Assembly (NCBI GenBank): GCA_049999765.1
Contig: JBNGIQ010007707.1
Span: forward strand, 1-64,000
Reading direction: 5' to 3'
Length of the DNA stretch: 64,000 nt
From: Phaeoceros laevis
Lineage: Eukaryota; Anthocerotophyta; Anthocerotopsida; Notothyladales
The notes under the pieces were generated by a model. The model was not told the DNA's origin. It made no database searches and saw only the letters and a program-made list of their open reading frames with translations. This document shows positions 34,201-46,037 of the stretch, one piece after another. The position numbers and the translations under genes are program-made. The stretch's first letter is position 1. Each line of letters begins with the position of its first letter.

Positions 34201-34316
34201 GTCACAATGGCACGAAGATGCTGTCCAGGGTTGAACAACGAGAGATTGTCGTCCGAGATGCACATCGAGTTCATCATTTCAGGGATGGCTTTTGCTCCTG
34301 TGGGGATTCAAGGTGA
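31257..34316 (+). CDS. PLS-class pentatricopeptide repeat protein with E and DYW deaminase domains
   Basis: Predicted organelle C-to-U RNA editing factor. One intronless frame of 1019 residues from the first ATG; MRIVGVVYATIHGRRLVTRT is basic and free of acidic residues, fitting a mitochondrial or plastid targeting peptide. Roughly residues 130-800 are tandem P, L and S repeats with recurring MYAKCGS, GYAQHG and VTW, binding RNA one base per repeat. The E region includes TWIQVNNKVLEF. The DYW domain keeps its catalytic site: H951-A-E953 and C979-N-D-C982, then HRVHHFRDGFCSCGD with the second zinc site. It ends CGDSR instead of the family's CGDYW. Neighbour RAE1 is convergent, with 304 bases between stop codons. 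The RNA target cannot be inferred here. Confidence 0.96.
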   Translation: MRIVGVVYATIHGRRLVTRTADSFTTTLLPGLAARASLAPALIAARDNRGQICWYSASPFPPQHGRDTHLRNLKTGAQPIQSVGTAHVSATSAEEVRRVLVSRMTPRTGWIQDSLSNGRAGEGELDEACEALDRLVHQEFYISRDMLYRVLKGCIAKKDLDIGRRVHALAVRSGYESDTFLANHIIRMYACLGKLPEAAEVFRKLSEPDTFVWASIISAYGEHGESEQAVQLYRRMRQSALRPNDYVFVAVVKACGSAQDLASGREVHADIVATGFELNVFVSNTLLDMYAKCGSLEDARAVFDRLPTKTVVTWTAMIAGYAQHGLGQEALDLYGEMQQEGLTLPNKVTFVCLLKACASTGALQEGKELHSHLRETGLETDVVVGSSLVDMYAKCGSLVDARTVFDSLSAKNVVTWNAMIAGYAQHGLIEEVLNLLESMQQQGIKPDRISFYSSLKACARTGAMHMGKQLQSYIQNSGLGADVTLTNALIDMYAKCGSMEDARRLFDRVHSKDLVTWGTIIAGYVQQGLSEEALLLFESMQQQGLRPDKGLLVCYLKACASSGNVQEGKRLHGEIRERGLESDLVVGNTLVDMYANCGSLEDARQVFEMMSTKDVVTWTTMICGYAQLGFGEEALHLYSSMKQIGKCLADDVTFVSILRACGSIGALQLGKQIHAEILDRRCEGNIIIGNALVDMYVRGGSMEDAQTVFDRLSTKDVIAWTALINGYSQHNNYQGAMQCFQTMLQQGVEPDGATFVCLLVACSHLGLVTEGQHHLKMMVENYAISPNADHYNCMIDLLGRSGRLDEAETMLQTVGLENDVVGLKSLLNACKAHGDVDRGRRCFDHLLKLEPQVAAGYMLMSNIYANAGKWEEVTKIENMRECAGASKKPAKTWIQVNNKVLEFMVGEQRDDIRSKLRSMNLGLKSEGHVPHTELVLKPLSEQEKEDSLCGHAEKLALAYGLLNTPDGSMLLITKNLRMCNDCHNGTKMLSRVEQREIVVRDAHRVHHFRDGFCSCGDSR

Positions 34317-34620
34317 CGAGCGGCCTCTGGATGTCAACAACCACTCCCACCGAAGGTATTATACGGATCGCAACTCGTAGCCTCCCCCAATTACCACTGG
34401 CAAAAATATACAAGCAGAAAGTGCACATATATACAAGCAGAAATTGCACATGTACATGTTGTGGTGCGCTGCACCAGGTTCAGGACAAGCGGAATGGGCC
34501 ACATACCCCTGACATCAAAACATGAGCTCAATTCCCCTATGAGGAGAGCATAAAAATTCCTAAAGATATACACCAAGTAGTATGCTGAGGTTGTGCACTT
34601 GGCAGCTCTTCACATACCGG

Positions 34621-36299
34621 TCACTTTCGCCCGATGGTCACCCGAGCTTTTGGTTTTACCTCCAAGTCCTGGGTGGGGTGGAGATAAATGTGGTTTGTGG
34701 CAGTTGCTGGGTTGTGATTTTCGGCCCCTTTGCTCCAATCGTAGCTTACGGCATAGGCAAAGATAGTACCATCGCTGTTGAAGCAGCTAGCTGATATCGG
34801 TTGAGGGCATCGAGCCATGGCCTGCAAAACTTACGAAGGATTAGCCAAGGTCAGGAGCTCGAGACTCCATTGTGGAAGCATTGGATACACACCTTAAGCC
34901 TTTGCTTGCTGTCTTTGTCCCAAAAGTTGTAGCTACCATCCGATCCTGAGGTGGCGAAAGTGCCATGAACCTGAAAGGCCAAAGTGTCAGGTGAGAAGGT
35001 GACACCGTCACTTTTGAGTCAGGAAAACAACAGGTTGCTGGTCTCTGATCAGAAAATGTAATTACAGGGTGGAAATTGATTGCGTTCACAGCATAGATGT
35101 CGTTGTTGTCTCGATGGCACTTGAAAGTGAAGTTCTTAGACTGCTGTTGGTCCTCAATGTGCTGTACAGCAACTCGGCCTTCAATAGACCCAACCAAAAA
35201 CCCTTGCTTGTCAGGAAATGTGGCAACACATCTTGTCATGTATTTGAGGGGAGATGGCAGTCTCTTATACTCTGTCTGCAACACACGAGAATATGATGAT
35301 GATCCTCACAATATCGTAACGACAGGCTACAGAAGTTCATGCTCCATCCCAAGCACAACAGGCGAGCCGGATTGAATCACCTGGGGAGATGCCAGATTGT
35401 AAACCACTATATTCCGATCAGCACATGCAACCACCATGAGAGGATGTGTCACACTCATGGCATAGCACCTCTCGGGAAGTGTCTGAGTATGGGCAGCATT
35501 CTGCTGCCGCAAATCCCAGTACCTGGAATAGGAAATAGTGGTCAGTGAAAACACAGGCGACAAATTGGTGGTGGAGAGGAAAGGTGAAAATATGCACATA
35601 CTTCACAGTCTTGTCCCAGCTCCCTGTAACCAGCAGGCTCATCTCTGAAATCCAGGCTAGGTCCTTAATAGGTGCATCATGCATCCCAACTGTAATCGGC
35701 TGACCACCAGAAAGCAAAGGCCACATCTTTGCTTGCTTATCGCAACCACCTGAAAAGACGGTCATCCCATCATCCTTCCAAGCAGAGCACAGCACCTGCG
35801 TGCCCACATCAATTTACGCTACTAAATGCTTGGAGCAAGGACAAGTAAGTAGTTCACGGAGAGATTAATTTCAGCGTGATCGGACAAGAGAAGCTGTTGG
35901 CCACTCACTGGTTGGTCGTGGCTGATTGCTGATTTTGGCACGCTGGTTCCGTTCTGCTGAATCTCCCAGCACCGCACCTGCAACAACAGAATTCATGAGA
36001 GTAGGTCCTCTCAGCTGAGAAAACCTGGAATTTTTCGGTACAAACCCCAAACGTAAGCTTCGAACCTGGTTGTCCCAGGAGGTAGCAACGAGATGATTGG
36101 CCTTAGGGCTGAAAGACAAGCTGGAGATGCCATCACTAGGCGGTTGTACAACCTGCTCAACCATGACACAGTCAGCTGTAATTCAGGACAAAGATGCACG
36201 GAGGAATCCGAAGTATGCCTGCACTCACTATGTGCTCACCTCAAAAGACTTGTTTGGGTTCTGCGTCGACGCCGCGACCAGAGTTCCGAACGCGGACAT
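34621..36299 (-). CDS. RAE1: RAE1-like mRNA export factor (WD40 protein)
   Basis: Nuclear-pore-associated seven-bladed propeller that links mRNPs to NUP98 and also serves spindle assembly. Eight minus-strand exons: 36299-36240, 36152-36066, 35977-35909, 35795-35602, 35522-35381, 35275-35066, 34970-34893, 34821-34621. Sum 1041 bases, giving 346 residues, as in other plants (about 349). Marks: [158 protein letters not shown]. All phases close. The donor of intron 2 is GTTCGA, weak but supported by the protein join DNQ|VRC. Identification is firm. Confidence 0.97.
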
Positions 36300-37449
36300 C
36301 TTCGGTTGGGTGCACTAGCCGAATGCTCTCGCTAGTGGACAATTTTATAATGCCATTTGCTGTGTGTACATCTGCCGCGGAGCGAGGTAGTGTTGGACTC
36401 AGCATCAGCTCAGCACAGGGAGGATAAAAGTTTGAACACAAAGGGCACCAGTTGACAGCTCTTAGTGTAGACTACTTGTTTGCTTCACCTCAGTCAACAG
36501 AAGTGTGCTTGCGGTCGTAACTCGAATAGAGGCTTCAACTAAACCATTGTTTATTTGTTGATGAGTGCCACGCACTCCAATTCCTGCCCAATTCCCCAAA
36601 TAAGAATTGAACAAGGCCTCGCATTCCGCCTAATCGGGCCCCGGAGCTAGTTCGGTAGCCGCATGGGAGGGCATTTTCACATTATTCAAGAGATCTGGCT
36701 TTGAAAATTACAAAAGTGGTGACCTCCTATAGGCTATAGGTCCAAGTTAAAGCTTACAAAAGGAAGTATTTGACATTTGCCTTTTCCAAACTAGCACTCT
36801 ATAGTTTATAATAAGAAAAATCTATGGTTGCAATTTGAACTTGCAACTTAGATGGGTTATTCTCACATTATTGTATAGGTGAAGTGTTTTGGTGACCTCT
36901 TAGAGGTCCTAGAAAGAAAGTATCTAACCTTTCCAAAATAGTAATTTATTATTTGTAATTAGAAAATCCTATTGTTGCTACTTGATGGGTTATCTCACAT
37001 TTTTGTATAGGTGGTAGTGTAGAGTTAATGTAGACCTCTAGATCCAAAGAGATTTCATGTAGTAGTAGTTGTTGTAGTAGATTACGGTGTTTAGCCAACT
37101 CCACATGGGAATTGAACACCTGGCCACGTATTTCGACCGGCCGTCCTACTAATAGCATATATGGACATTGATTATTAATTTCCAATGCCAAATTCAACGA
37201 AGAAGTTGCAACATTACAAGGGAGAGCATATAGGTCATAAGAATTCAACTTAGGATAGCGAGTTCACTAGTCTTTCAAATCTAGATGCCTTAAGCTTGAA
37301 GCCATACACCAAGGTTGAGTGAAATGTAGAAATATCCAAGGGTTGGATGAAATATTTAGTGATTTCAAAAGTCAAGTGAGAAAAATATTCTACAACCACT
37401 TTTTACAATCTATCACCATTGAAAATTGCAGGCTATTGGTCATGACTCA

Positions 37450-37790
37450 TGAGAAGTGGATAAATAAGCATACGGGTATCCAAGTCTACCAAAAGACTCC
37501 AAGGCTATTAAAAATCAAAACTTTAAGACGCATAAAAAGGGAGGGAACACACTAACTAAGTACAACGAATCCAAATCTAAGTGGTAAGGGATAATCATAA
37601 CTAAGCTATTGGTCAGGAGAAGTGGATAAATAAGCACACAGGTATCTAAGTCTACCAAATGACTCCAAGGCCACTAAAAATCAAAACTTTAAGACGCATA
37701 AAAAGGTAGGAAATAACACTAAGTACAACGAAGCAAAATCTACCAACACTTTGAAGTGGATAAGGGATAACTCTAACTAAGTAAAATGGT
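37450..37790. repeat. Direct duplication, two copies of about 165 bp
   Basis: A block beginning GAGAAGTGGATAAATAAGCA and including ATCAAAACTTTAAGACGCAT at about 37450-37600 recurs at about 37616-37780 with about 10% differences plus small indels. Non-coding. Confidence 0.85.
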
Positions 37791-37820
37791 ATCTGAATCT
37801 ACTAATAATCAAATCCTTTT

Positions 37821-38070
37821 TATGATCTTGCTCTTATACAAATAAATTTTTGATATTTATGATCTTGCTCTTATACAAATAAATTTTTGATATAAGATAC
37901 GTGAGTCCGCCCAAAGATAGACACTGACAAGGAGTACATACACTAGTGACAAGGACTCAAAGATAGACACGGAGTGAGAAGGAGTACATACACTAGTGGC
38001 ACGGACTAAAATAGAGACACTGATAAGGGGTATATACACTAGTGACACAAGGAGTACATACAATAGTTGT
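37821..38070. repeat. Two adjacent short tandem arrays
   Basis: First, ATGATCTTGCTCTTATACAA plus AATTTTTGATAT occurs twice in a row (from 37822 and from about 37859). Next, from about 37905 to 38070, a unit with AAGGAGTACATACACTAGTG recurs about four times with changes. Probably recent slippage or satellite DNA; no coding content. Confidence 0.8.
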
Positions 38071-38780
38071 CACATGCTTTCGGAAGAATATGTTGAATTG
38101 TAATATGTTGAATCATGTCATCCTTCTCCTCGTATAGCCAAACAGTGGTTTGAACTTTGAAGTTCGCCGGGGTTTACACTTCAAACTTACGAACAAAAAC
38201 GAAAGAACTGGCCAAGAAAGAGTTCAACTTAAAGTGGAATTATTATTGAATTAAGCTTCTCCTCCTTGGGGGCTTGGATTTGGCAATGGACTTGGCAAGT
38301 TAGCACGGTTAATGTGAGTTACCATGTGAAGGTGAATGCTTGGCCGCAATTTTATCCTTCAGTCCATTTTCAAGTCCTTAAGATCAGCAGAGGTTTCACG
38401 GTTTCACCTGTGCATCGATCTTCAAACTTCACTAGCAAATCGTGACAAGAGGCAGAGATCAGCACTTTCGAGACGTTTCTCATGGCATGAGGACCCTAGG
38501 GCAGCCTCTCAGCTTCGTACTTCTACAGACCAGCATGGCCAAGAGTAGTGTACTTCATAGTGATCCACCAGGGCGTGACAGAAGGTCACATGTTGAGAGG
38601 AGACGCACCAGGCTCCCCAGGTACAGCGCAACCAAAGACAGAGACTCTGAATGTGGGACTCTGAAATTCCCCACAAACCAATACACAATGTTTCGACTTT
38701 CGACTCTGTGCCTCAATGTACCGACCCACTAGGTTTGCATAATTCCTGACCTGCGTGTACGGCAACCCTCTCTACTCTAC

Positions 38781-40656
38781 TCAATACTTGTAGTCCTTGA
38801 CATGGAGGGACTCCCCGGAGCCAGCAACCACCTCTGCATCTCCTGCGTACTTTCCCAGGGTTGCTTCCGCGTTGGCTTTGGCCCTGGCCAAGAATGCCTT
38901 CTGCGCGGCTTGCACATTCTCAGTCTTCCCACCCCAGGTCTTCAAGGTGCTCTGCTGCAGGGCCCGGCCAAACGAGAAAGACAGAACCCAAGGTTTGACA
39001 GCATCAAGCTTGTTTATCGCGTTCAGGTTCAGGCTGGCCTCCTCCTCGCTCTGTCCGCCTGAGAGAAAGACAACGCCAGGGACGGCGGGAGGCACCGTTC
39101 TCTGCAACGCCTGCACAGTGTGCTTGGCAACAACATCTGGGTGCACCTTCTGTGCCTCGGACCCAGGGGTCACCATGTTGGGCTTCAATAGAGTACCCTC
39201 CAGAAGGACGTGGTGGTCATTCAAAGCCTTGTAGGTAGCAGCCAACACCCGCTCCGTCACTTCCTGGCACCTCTTGATGTCGTGAGGGCCATCCACGAGA
39301 ATTTCTGGCTCCACAATGGGAACCAGACCGTTCTCCTGGCAAATGATGGCATAACGAGCAAGCCCGTGAGCATTCTGCTGGATGGACAGCTCCGATGGCT
39401 CGGTCGGTCCAATCTTCAGAACGGATCTCCACTTTGCAAACCTGGCACCAGCCTGGTAATATTTGGCAGCACGCTCGGCAAGACCATCAAGACCCTGGGT
39501 GGTGGTTTCCCCGTTTGTTCCTGCCAACTCCACGACACCCTTGTCCACCTTAATTCCGGGAATGACTCCGCCCTCCTTAAGGATGTCAACGAAAGGAACA
39601 CCATCGGTGCTCTTCTGGTAAAGAGTCTCCTCGTAGAGAATGACCCCACTGATGTACTGCAAAGCGTTTGGAGCTGTGAACAGCAGCTGCCGCAGAGCTT
39701 GCCTGTTGGACTCTACATTCTCCACATTGATGCTAGAAAGCCTCTTCCCAATTGTACCTGTGGACTCGTCAGCAGCCAATATACCTCTTCCAGGTGTGGC
39801 AATGTAGCGAGCTGTCTTAATGAGCTCATCTGCAAGCCAAAAAACACGAGGACGAAAACTGAGTTCCAGCCGCTAGACTTGCAAGATCTACTTGTCAATC
39901 TTTGCGACAAGAGGCGAGGCATCCTCACAAGTAAACCTAGAAATCCAACAGGTTTACAGGAACACCTAACGATCTCCACCGCTATTTCAGAACATGGGAA
40001 AAAAACAACGGATGCAGTCGCAATGCCAGTTCCAATTGGCATGCATGCAAGCAGAACATGCAAGGACTATGAACCTACTCCTCCTCCACTTCCGGTCAAG
40101 CCAAGGGAGTGGGAGATGAGAAAAAAACCAGATTCACGAGATTCGCTTCGTATCAGCCTAGCCAACGACTTTGTCAAGCAGAATTGCCAAGCAGAACAGC
40201 CATTGCCACTGCAATCAAGCGTCAAGGACCTCCTATCGCAGCTAAACTCAATTGCTCCCCGAGTATGCAGGCGGTGCTGGTCCTGTCTGAACAGAGACAC
40301 AAACTACCGGAAACCAAAAGCTGGAAGGATGAACTGAATTGATCACACACCAGCACAAGGAACCGGGCATCCCTAGAGAAACGAGCAGAAGACACCGCAA
40401 ATCCAGAGTTTTCTAATCGCACACAGCGAGCTAAAGGCGCTCCCCCACGTTCTACCACTCCAAGAAAGGACTCAGCAAAAGCTGAACGAGACAAGAAAGG
40501 AGCTTCACGACATCAAAAGCCTGCTCCACAGCCAAGAGTGAATCCCTTCCTCCCGATCAAATCACACACAGGCATAACCGTAATGCCGCCACAATTCATC
40601 AATCCGATCATTTGGAGCAAGCACTCACCGGCGTACTTGCCCTCGTAGGCAGTCAT
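38781..40656 (-). CDS. FBA: Fructose-bisphosphate aldolase, class I, cytosolic type
   Basis: Glycolysis/gluconeogenesis enzyme that reversibly splits fructose 1,6-bisphosphate through a lysine Schiff base. Two minus-strand exons, 40656-40629 (MTAYEGKYA plus one base) and 39829-38781, separated by a 799-base intron, join to 358 residues, the standard cytosolic length. Marks: [56 protein letters not shown], the Schiff-base region [40 protein letters not shown], and the C-terminal VKDYKY with the catalytic Tyr. No plastid transit peptide. It is head to head with PLGG1, 490 bases apart. Identification is firm. Confidence 0.98.
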
Positions 40657-41146
40657 GGTGGCAAGGCTTTGTGCGGCGGAGGCTCTGGAAGTAGCTCTTC
40701 TGCTCGAACTTCGAGTCTCCGGCGGCAACACACCTCTCTGGGATCGGGTTCCTTTGTTCCCTTTTAGGGGAAAGGACATGCAGTCTAGACGGACAGTCCA
40801 GATTGTGGATTGGATGAACCAAACCTGGTGCTGCCACGTTGCCTAGTTGCCTAAGGGAAGGTTGTCGATATTGGAAATCTCACGGCTCCGGCCCTCTGTT
40901 TTCCAAGAACGACAAAATGACCTTCAGGTAAGAGGCGCCAAACACAAACTCGAGGCAGCTCATCCAACGACGGTCCCGCGTCGCGACGAAGCAGGCGGAG
41001 CGCGATAGAAGGATTACAGGCTATCCTCGCCGCATCATGGTTACCTTCGGTGGATTCTTTAGGTGACGGTGACCTCCACGCGCCTGTTCTTGGTCACGTT
41101 GGTCTGGTTTCTTTAATCTTTGCAGTTCTCTGGCCCCCACGGAGCC
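40657..41146. promoter_or_regulatory. Shared divergent promoter of aldolase and PLGG1
   Basis: Only 490 bases separate the two start codons, so both 5' leaders and core promoters must fit here unless a leader intron extends them. No clear TATATAAG was seen. Co-regulation is possible but is inference. Confidence 0.5.
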
Positions 41147-44100
41147 ATGGCTATGGCCTGCTCCTCTCTTTGGCAGTTGCAGCCTCCTGGAAATGGCTCG
41201 GGATATTTGCAGCGACGACGGGTTCGGACTGGAGAGAAGGGGCTGCAGAGGATGGGAGAATGTCGGATTTTTGGAGAGCGCTCTGGTTTCTTGCGCATGT
41301 GGCTCTGGCGGGAGGTCACTTCGGGGGCGGGGAAAGGGTTGGAGGTTAGAGGTAGCAGCTCGCAGCGTTGGCAGGCCGGCCTTAGCCAGCAAAGTTTTCG
41401 TTGTGGTGCTGTTACTGAAGGGGCAATTGGGATGCGGTGCAGCTCATGGCTAAGGCCTGGAGACACTGGAGGAAGACAGCCTCTCGTCTCTCTCGAAATT
41501 TTTGGTGAGAAAAGAGGCGGAAGGCTGAGAGTGCAGGCGTTGAAGGATAATGGAGACAGCAAAGGAAGTTTTCGCGTGGTGCGTTGTCTTTCTGACCTTG
41601 ATTTTGAGCGATTGTGGTGGTGTGATTTGCAATGTAGCTTCAAACATGTGATTATATGGCGCATTGCGTATTATACTTGTTAGCACCACTGGCGGTAGAA
41701 CGTATTTAGCACCCGACGTTTTTGAAAGAGCTTTTGAGAACACCTACACAGTTTCCAAACGTATCCTAGTTTTGAAGTACCTACTAGTCTCCATGCTGTC
41801 CTGCTTCTCAAGTAACTGTATAGTTTCCATGCTTTCCTGATTCTCAAGCAGGCATTAGGCTCGCCCGCTGGCAATGACATCCAGTGATAAAACGCTGTAG
41901 TGAACAATTTCAGTGGCCAGCATACGACTGTGTGCAATAGATGTCTTTGGCACATGTCACGAACTTCAGCATCAGTACCTTGTCACTTGTGTCCGCAACT
42001 GATCGGGAGAGAGGTGAGTCTGAGTGGGTTGATTCTTTATGTCCCAACAAACAAGGTTCTCCAATCATCCAGTGGTCATAATAGGGATTTGAAAAGGCAC
42101 TATGTGATAGGTTGATCAAGCAGCAATTCAGATTGTGGTGACCGTGATTACTGTCCGGCTGGCTGATGTCTTCATCTAATTCAGTTGCCCTTAAACCTTG
42201 AGTGTGTTTTACAATGTGTTTTGATGTGTGGTTCTGAACAGGCACAGGAAACCATTCACCTGGTAGTTTCCTTGGGAATCTTTATTGGTCTGGACAAGGT
42301 CTTGAAACAGGGGTTTGCTGCAGCAAGCATACGATTCCCCAGTGCGCTGTTTGGAATGTTTTGCCTTTTCGCTGTGTTAACAATCCTTGACCTCGTCAGA
42401 CCATCAGCTGCTGCAAGTGTAGTAACCTTCTTCCAGCCAGCAAACACGTTCATCCAGCGATGGCTGCCTATATTCTATGTCCCCTCACTTGTGATGATTC
42501 CCTTGTCAGTGAAGGGCATACCTGTGTCTGACGGTGCAAAGATTTCAGTTATATTAGGTGAGTTTTGTGTAGGCCCGGTGCCCAACAATGGAGGGACGAG
42601 TGATATTATGGATGCAGATCTTATTTCACCATAGCATTTGCTGATTGAATACATTACCTTAGAATTGATGCATCTGTCAGATGTAAGCACCTTCATTGAT
42701 AGTCAATGTCTAGGTGCTATGTGTGGTTGCATTTGCATTACAACTGCAAATCTGTAACCGTATTGTTGCCTGACTGTGCAGCGGCTGGGTGGGTTTCGAC
42801 ATTGGCTGTTGCCGGTTACACAGCTGTGACGGTGAGGAAGATTGTCAAGACAGAATTGAAACCCGGAGAGCCTATAGCAAAGCCATCTCCTTTCTCTACC
42901 TGGGAGGTTAATGCTTTGGTTTCTGCTCTATTGGTGTCATTTGCCTTCGTGAGCTCGTCGCCCATGGCCTTGGGATCACTATCCCTGACAGCACTTCCAT
43001 TCCTGGTGTCAGCAACAGTGGTTGGCTACGTACTTGGCTCCAGGTAAGATGACTTTCAGCCTGGCGCTTGGGGAAGTGTGACTACGAAAGGAACATATTT
43101 TGGATCGTCGTGACAGGCGTTTGGCATTAGCTAAGAGAAGTGCCTTTTGTCTGTGTGCAGTCTTCCTGCTGACCTCAAAAAGGTGTTCCACCCGATCATA
43201 GTATGTGCTGTCTCTGCTGACTTAGCTGCATTTCTCCTCGGTGCAACCACAGGACTCGGTTTTGAAACTGTACTCGGTATGTTTGCAAGCTCTGAGTTGT
43301 CTCGGTCACTTGCTGCTAGTAGAGGTGCCAGCAGATGGCATGCTGGTATCTTCCAGGGGGAATCATGCGAACCCTGTGGTTGTGTCTATTGCAGGGGCTT
43401 ATTTGACAAAGATACCTGGCCAGCCAGGAGCTGGTGATATATTGATGGGAGTTCTCGGTTCAGTTATACTGTCGTTTGCATTTTCGATGTACAAGCAAAG
43501 AAAGGTGTGTACTTCAAACTTGACCCTCAACAAAGGACAGATTCAGCCAATCGATGCAGGTACACAGATATCCTGACTTTGATACACACTGCCGTTACGC
43601 TTGATGGCAGCTTGTACAGAGACATGCTCCTGAGATATTTTCTGCAGTGGCTGCATCCTCCCTCTATGCTTTGTATGCAACCGCAGCTGTTGGCCGGCTG
43701 TTGGGATTGGAGAAGTCGCTCACAGCTGCCATTATTCCCCGGTCTGTAACAGTGGCCTTGGCTCTTCCCATAGCCAGCTTGCTGGAGGGTAAGATGATAA
43801 CTTTGGTCGCACTGTTCATTGATTGGGTAGAGTCGTCCGTCATCTCTCTCGCAGACGACTGCTTGCCTTACGCTGGTTATCTTGGTGTCCTCAGCGACCA
43901 ACACGTCTCTCGCAGCCGCTTGTGTTGTCCTAACTGGTCTAATTGGTGCCAACTTCTCGCAAGTGGTGTTGGATAAGTTGGGCTTCCATGATCCAATTTC
44001 CAGAGGAATGGCAACCGCATCAAGGTAAGCTCCTTGCTGAGATGAGTTTCGTGCCAGCTTTTGTTGATTGTCCGTAGCTTATCATACTTGTCGCTGGTTG

Positions 44101-44257
44101 CAGTGGCCATGGTTTGGGAACCGCTGCACTATCAGCCAAAGAACCTGAGGCGTTACCATTCTGTGCCATAGCCTATGCACTTACTGGAATCTTCTGCTCT
44201 GTTATCTGCACAATTCCAATTGTACGACAAAGTCTTCTAGCAATAGCAGCTTCCTGA
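41147..44257 (+). CDS. PLGG1: Plastidal glycolate/glycerate translocator 1 (LrgAB-like)
   Basis: Exports glycolate and imports glycerate across the chloroplast inner envelope in photorespiration; a fusion of bacterial LrgA- and LrgB-like membrane domains. Eight exons: 41147-41578, 42242-42557, 42782-43043, 43161-43276, 43395-43504, 43611-43788, 43895-44024, 44104-44257. Sum 1698 bases, giving 565 residues. Exon 1 (MAMACSSLWQLQPPGNGSG) is a long Ser/Gly/Arg-rich transit peptide, longer than in Arabidopsis. LrgA part: VVSLGIFIGLDKVLKQGFAA, PSALFGMFC, FIQRWLPIFYVPSLVMIPLS. LrgB part: KPSPFSTWEVNALV, LPADLKKVFHPIIVCAVSA, GAGDILMGVLGSVILSFAFS, QRHAPEIFSAV, LTGLIGANFSQVVLDKLGF, GLGTAALSAKEPEALPFCAI, VRQSLLAI. 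Exon 2 has two possible acceptors six bases apart (GCACAG). Identification firm. Confidence 0.96.
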
Positions 44258-46033
44258 ACACTTCGTGTCTCGGGTTTGTATTCTAGTACAGTAGCTCAGA
44301 TGGTTAGAGACTGAATGTACAATTGATTCAAATTTGGCCACACCTGAAAATTTCCTGCCCATTGAAATGAACGCCTCTACTTCTGTTTGAACTTCTGATG
44401 CCATCCCATGCTCCGCACTCTCCGGAGCTAGATACCACTGGTCCACTACAGCCGGCCCTCCCTAATCGGCACCCCCATAAATGAGAATCCTCTCTTATTG
44501 GTAGCTCGGGGAGCCGCTCCGTTCAATGTACATAGCTGTAAATGGTAATTGGTAATTGTCACCTCCGAAATAAATAGCCTAACATTTTCCACATGAACCT
44601 TACTCCATAAATGGCAAAGCATGATCAGATTAGTAGAGAATTAAAATATAAATGGGTCTAAGCATGCATAGGTGACCACAAATTGTAGTGACCGTGCCCT
44701 TTTGGAGGAAGAGACGAGGCATGTCATATTCTGTCAGATTTTGCGGCACCCACCAACAACATGTTATATCTTCGTCAATGTTTATCCAAAATGGCTATAA
44801 CTTTCATTACTTGTTGAAACCTAGAGGATGTATGATGTGTCCAAATTTCAAGTGTAGCTGANNNNNNNNNNNNNNNNNNNNNNNNNNNNNNNNNNNNNNN
44901 NNNNNNNNNNNNNNNNNNNNNNNNNNNNNNNNNNNNNNNNNNNNNNNNNNNNNNNNNNNNNTTCAAGTGTAGCTGAGTTTCCTATACTTAGTTATAAAAT
45001 GTCAAAGTTTTCAAGAAATCATAATCTTTTAACCAACCCCGTCTCCTTAATTTTCACTTGCTGCTCACATATATTATACCAGATTTTTGGGAAATTACGT
45101 TTGGGCCAAAGAAACGCGTATTTACGTGACGTGCGTTTCGGAAACGTACCGATGACGTTCCCAATAGGATTTTAAAAAAACTTAATTCAAATTATTTGTT
45201 AAATAAGTAACTAAAAAGTAAAACGAAAGTTAGCCGCGGGTAACACGAGGACTTCCCGTTAGCGTAATGCCGCGAGTAGTTAACGCAACTTGCCGTTTCG
45301 CAAAGTGATGGCGGCAGCTTGCCGTTTGGCGACCATGCCCTCCCACGACACTGCCGTTTGGCAGCCATGCCTCCATAATCGCCACCGTGCAAACAATTCC
45401 TTTGCTCTAATTGCCAGCAATCCTTCATAGGTGTTGGTGTTAGTTGCGGCCAGAATCAGGCCGGGCGCGGCGAAGGATCGGCCACGGCAAGGCTGCAGCA
45501 CAGCGGGGCGCAACCTCAAGCCGTCACGGCGGCAGGCAGGCAGGCAGGCGCAGCCTCAATCCGTCACAACGACAGGCAGGCATGCTCAAGGCGGGAACTT
45601 GGTTTTCGGGAACGTTTCCCGAAATCAAAAGAACGCGTTCCAGACGGACGGGAACGCGACCGGACGGGGACCCTCTTCCTAACGGCAGAAACCATGCATT
45701 ATACCATTGTGTGCATATTGTAAAGCTCAACAATATCCTCTTTGGTTTCCCTTGAAGATTTGGCCATATGCTATACCAAAATGGAGAAAAACATGTCACT
45801 ATATTTGCTCTTGGGACACTTAAATAAATCCACAGCCTTCTGTATGTCATATATGGGCTTGCAACTTGGAGGAGAACTTTATATGCACTTTATATATCAG
45901 CATAAAAAATTTCAGTCACCTATGCGTGCTTAGACCCAAATCACATTAAATAAATATGAGATTACAGGAAGGTAATTACGGATTAAGTGTCAAAAAAATT
46001 TTGCCCCAGATAACGCATTCCTCACTCACTAGC
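44258..46033. other. Spacer with assembly gap, no gene seen
   Basis: PLGG1 3' UTR at the left, then mixed AT-rich and GC-rich non-coding DNA with a 100-N gap at 44862-44961. Near 45300-45370 a phrase around GCCGTTTGGC...CCATGCC repeats, and near 45535-45550 there is a short GGCA run. No coding frame supported. Confidence 0.4.
44862..44961. other. Assembly gap (100 N) with identical 15-base flanks
   Basis: The last 15 bases before the gap (TTCAAGTGTAGCTGA) are repeated exactly as the first 15 bases after it. The two contig ends probably overlap, so the true gap may be zero or negative in size. Confidence 0.9.
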
Positions 46034-46037
46034 ATTC

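Larger units (their letters stand above)
36300..38780. other. AT-rich repeat-filled spacer
   Basis: Contains the RAE1 promoter at the left and probable aldolase 3' UTR at the right. The centre (about 36700-38300) is AT-rich with several local direct repeats listed separately. No gene supported. Confidence 0.45.

Noticed and set aside
39210-40337. 375-codon open frame on the plus strand
   Set aside because: It lies antisense to the aldolase exon and intron; the minus strand is clearly the coding one.
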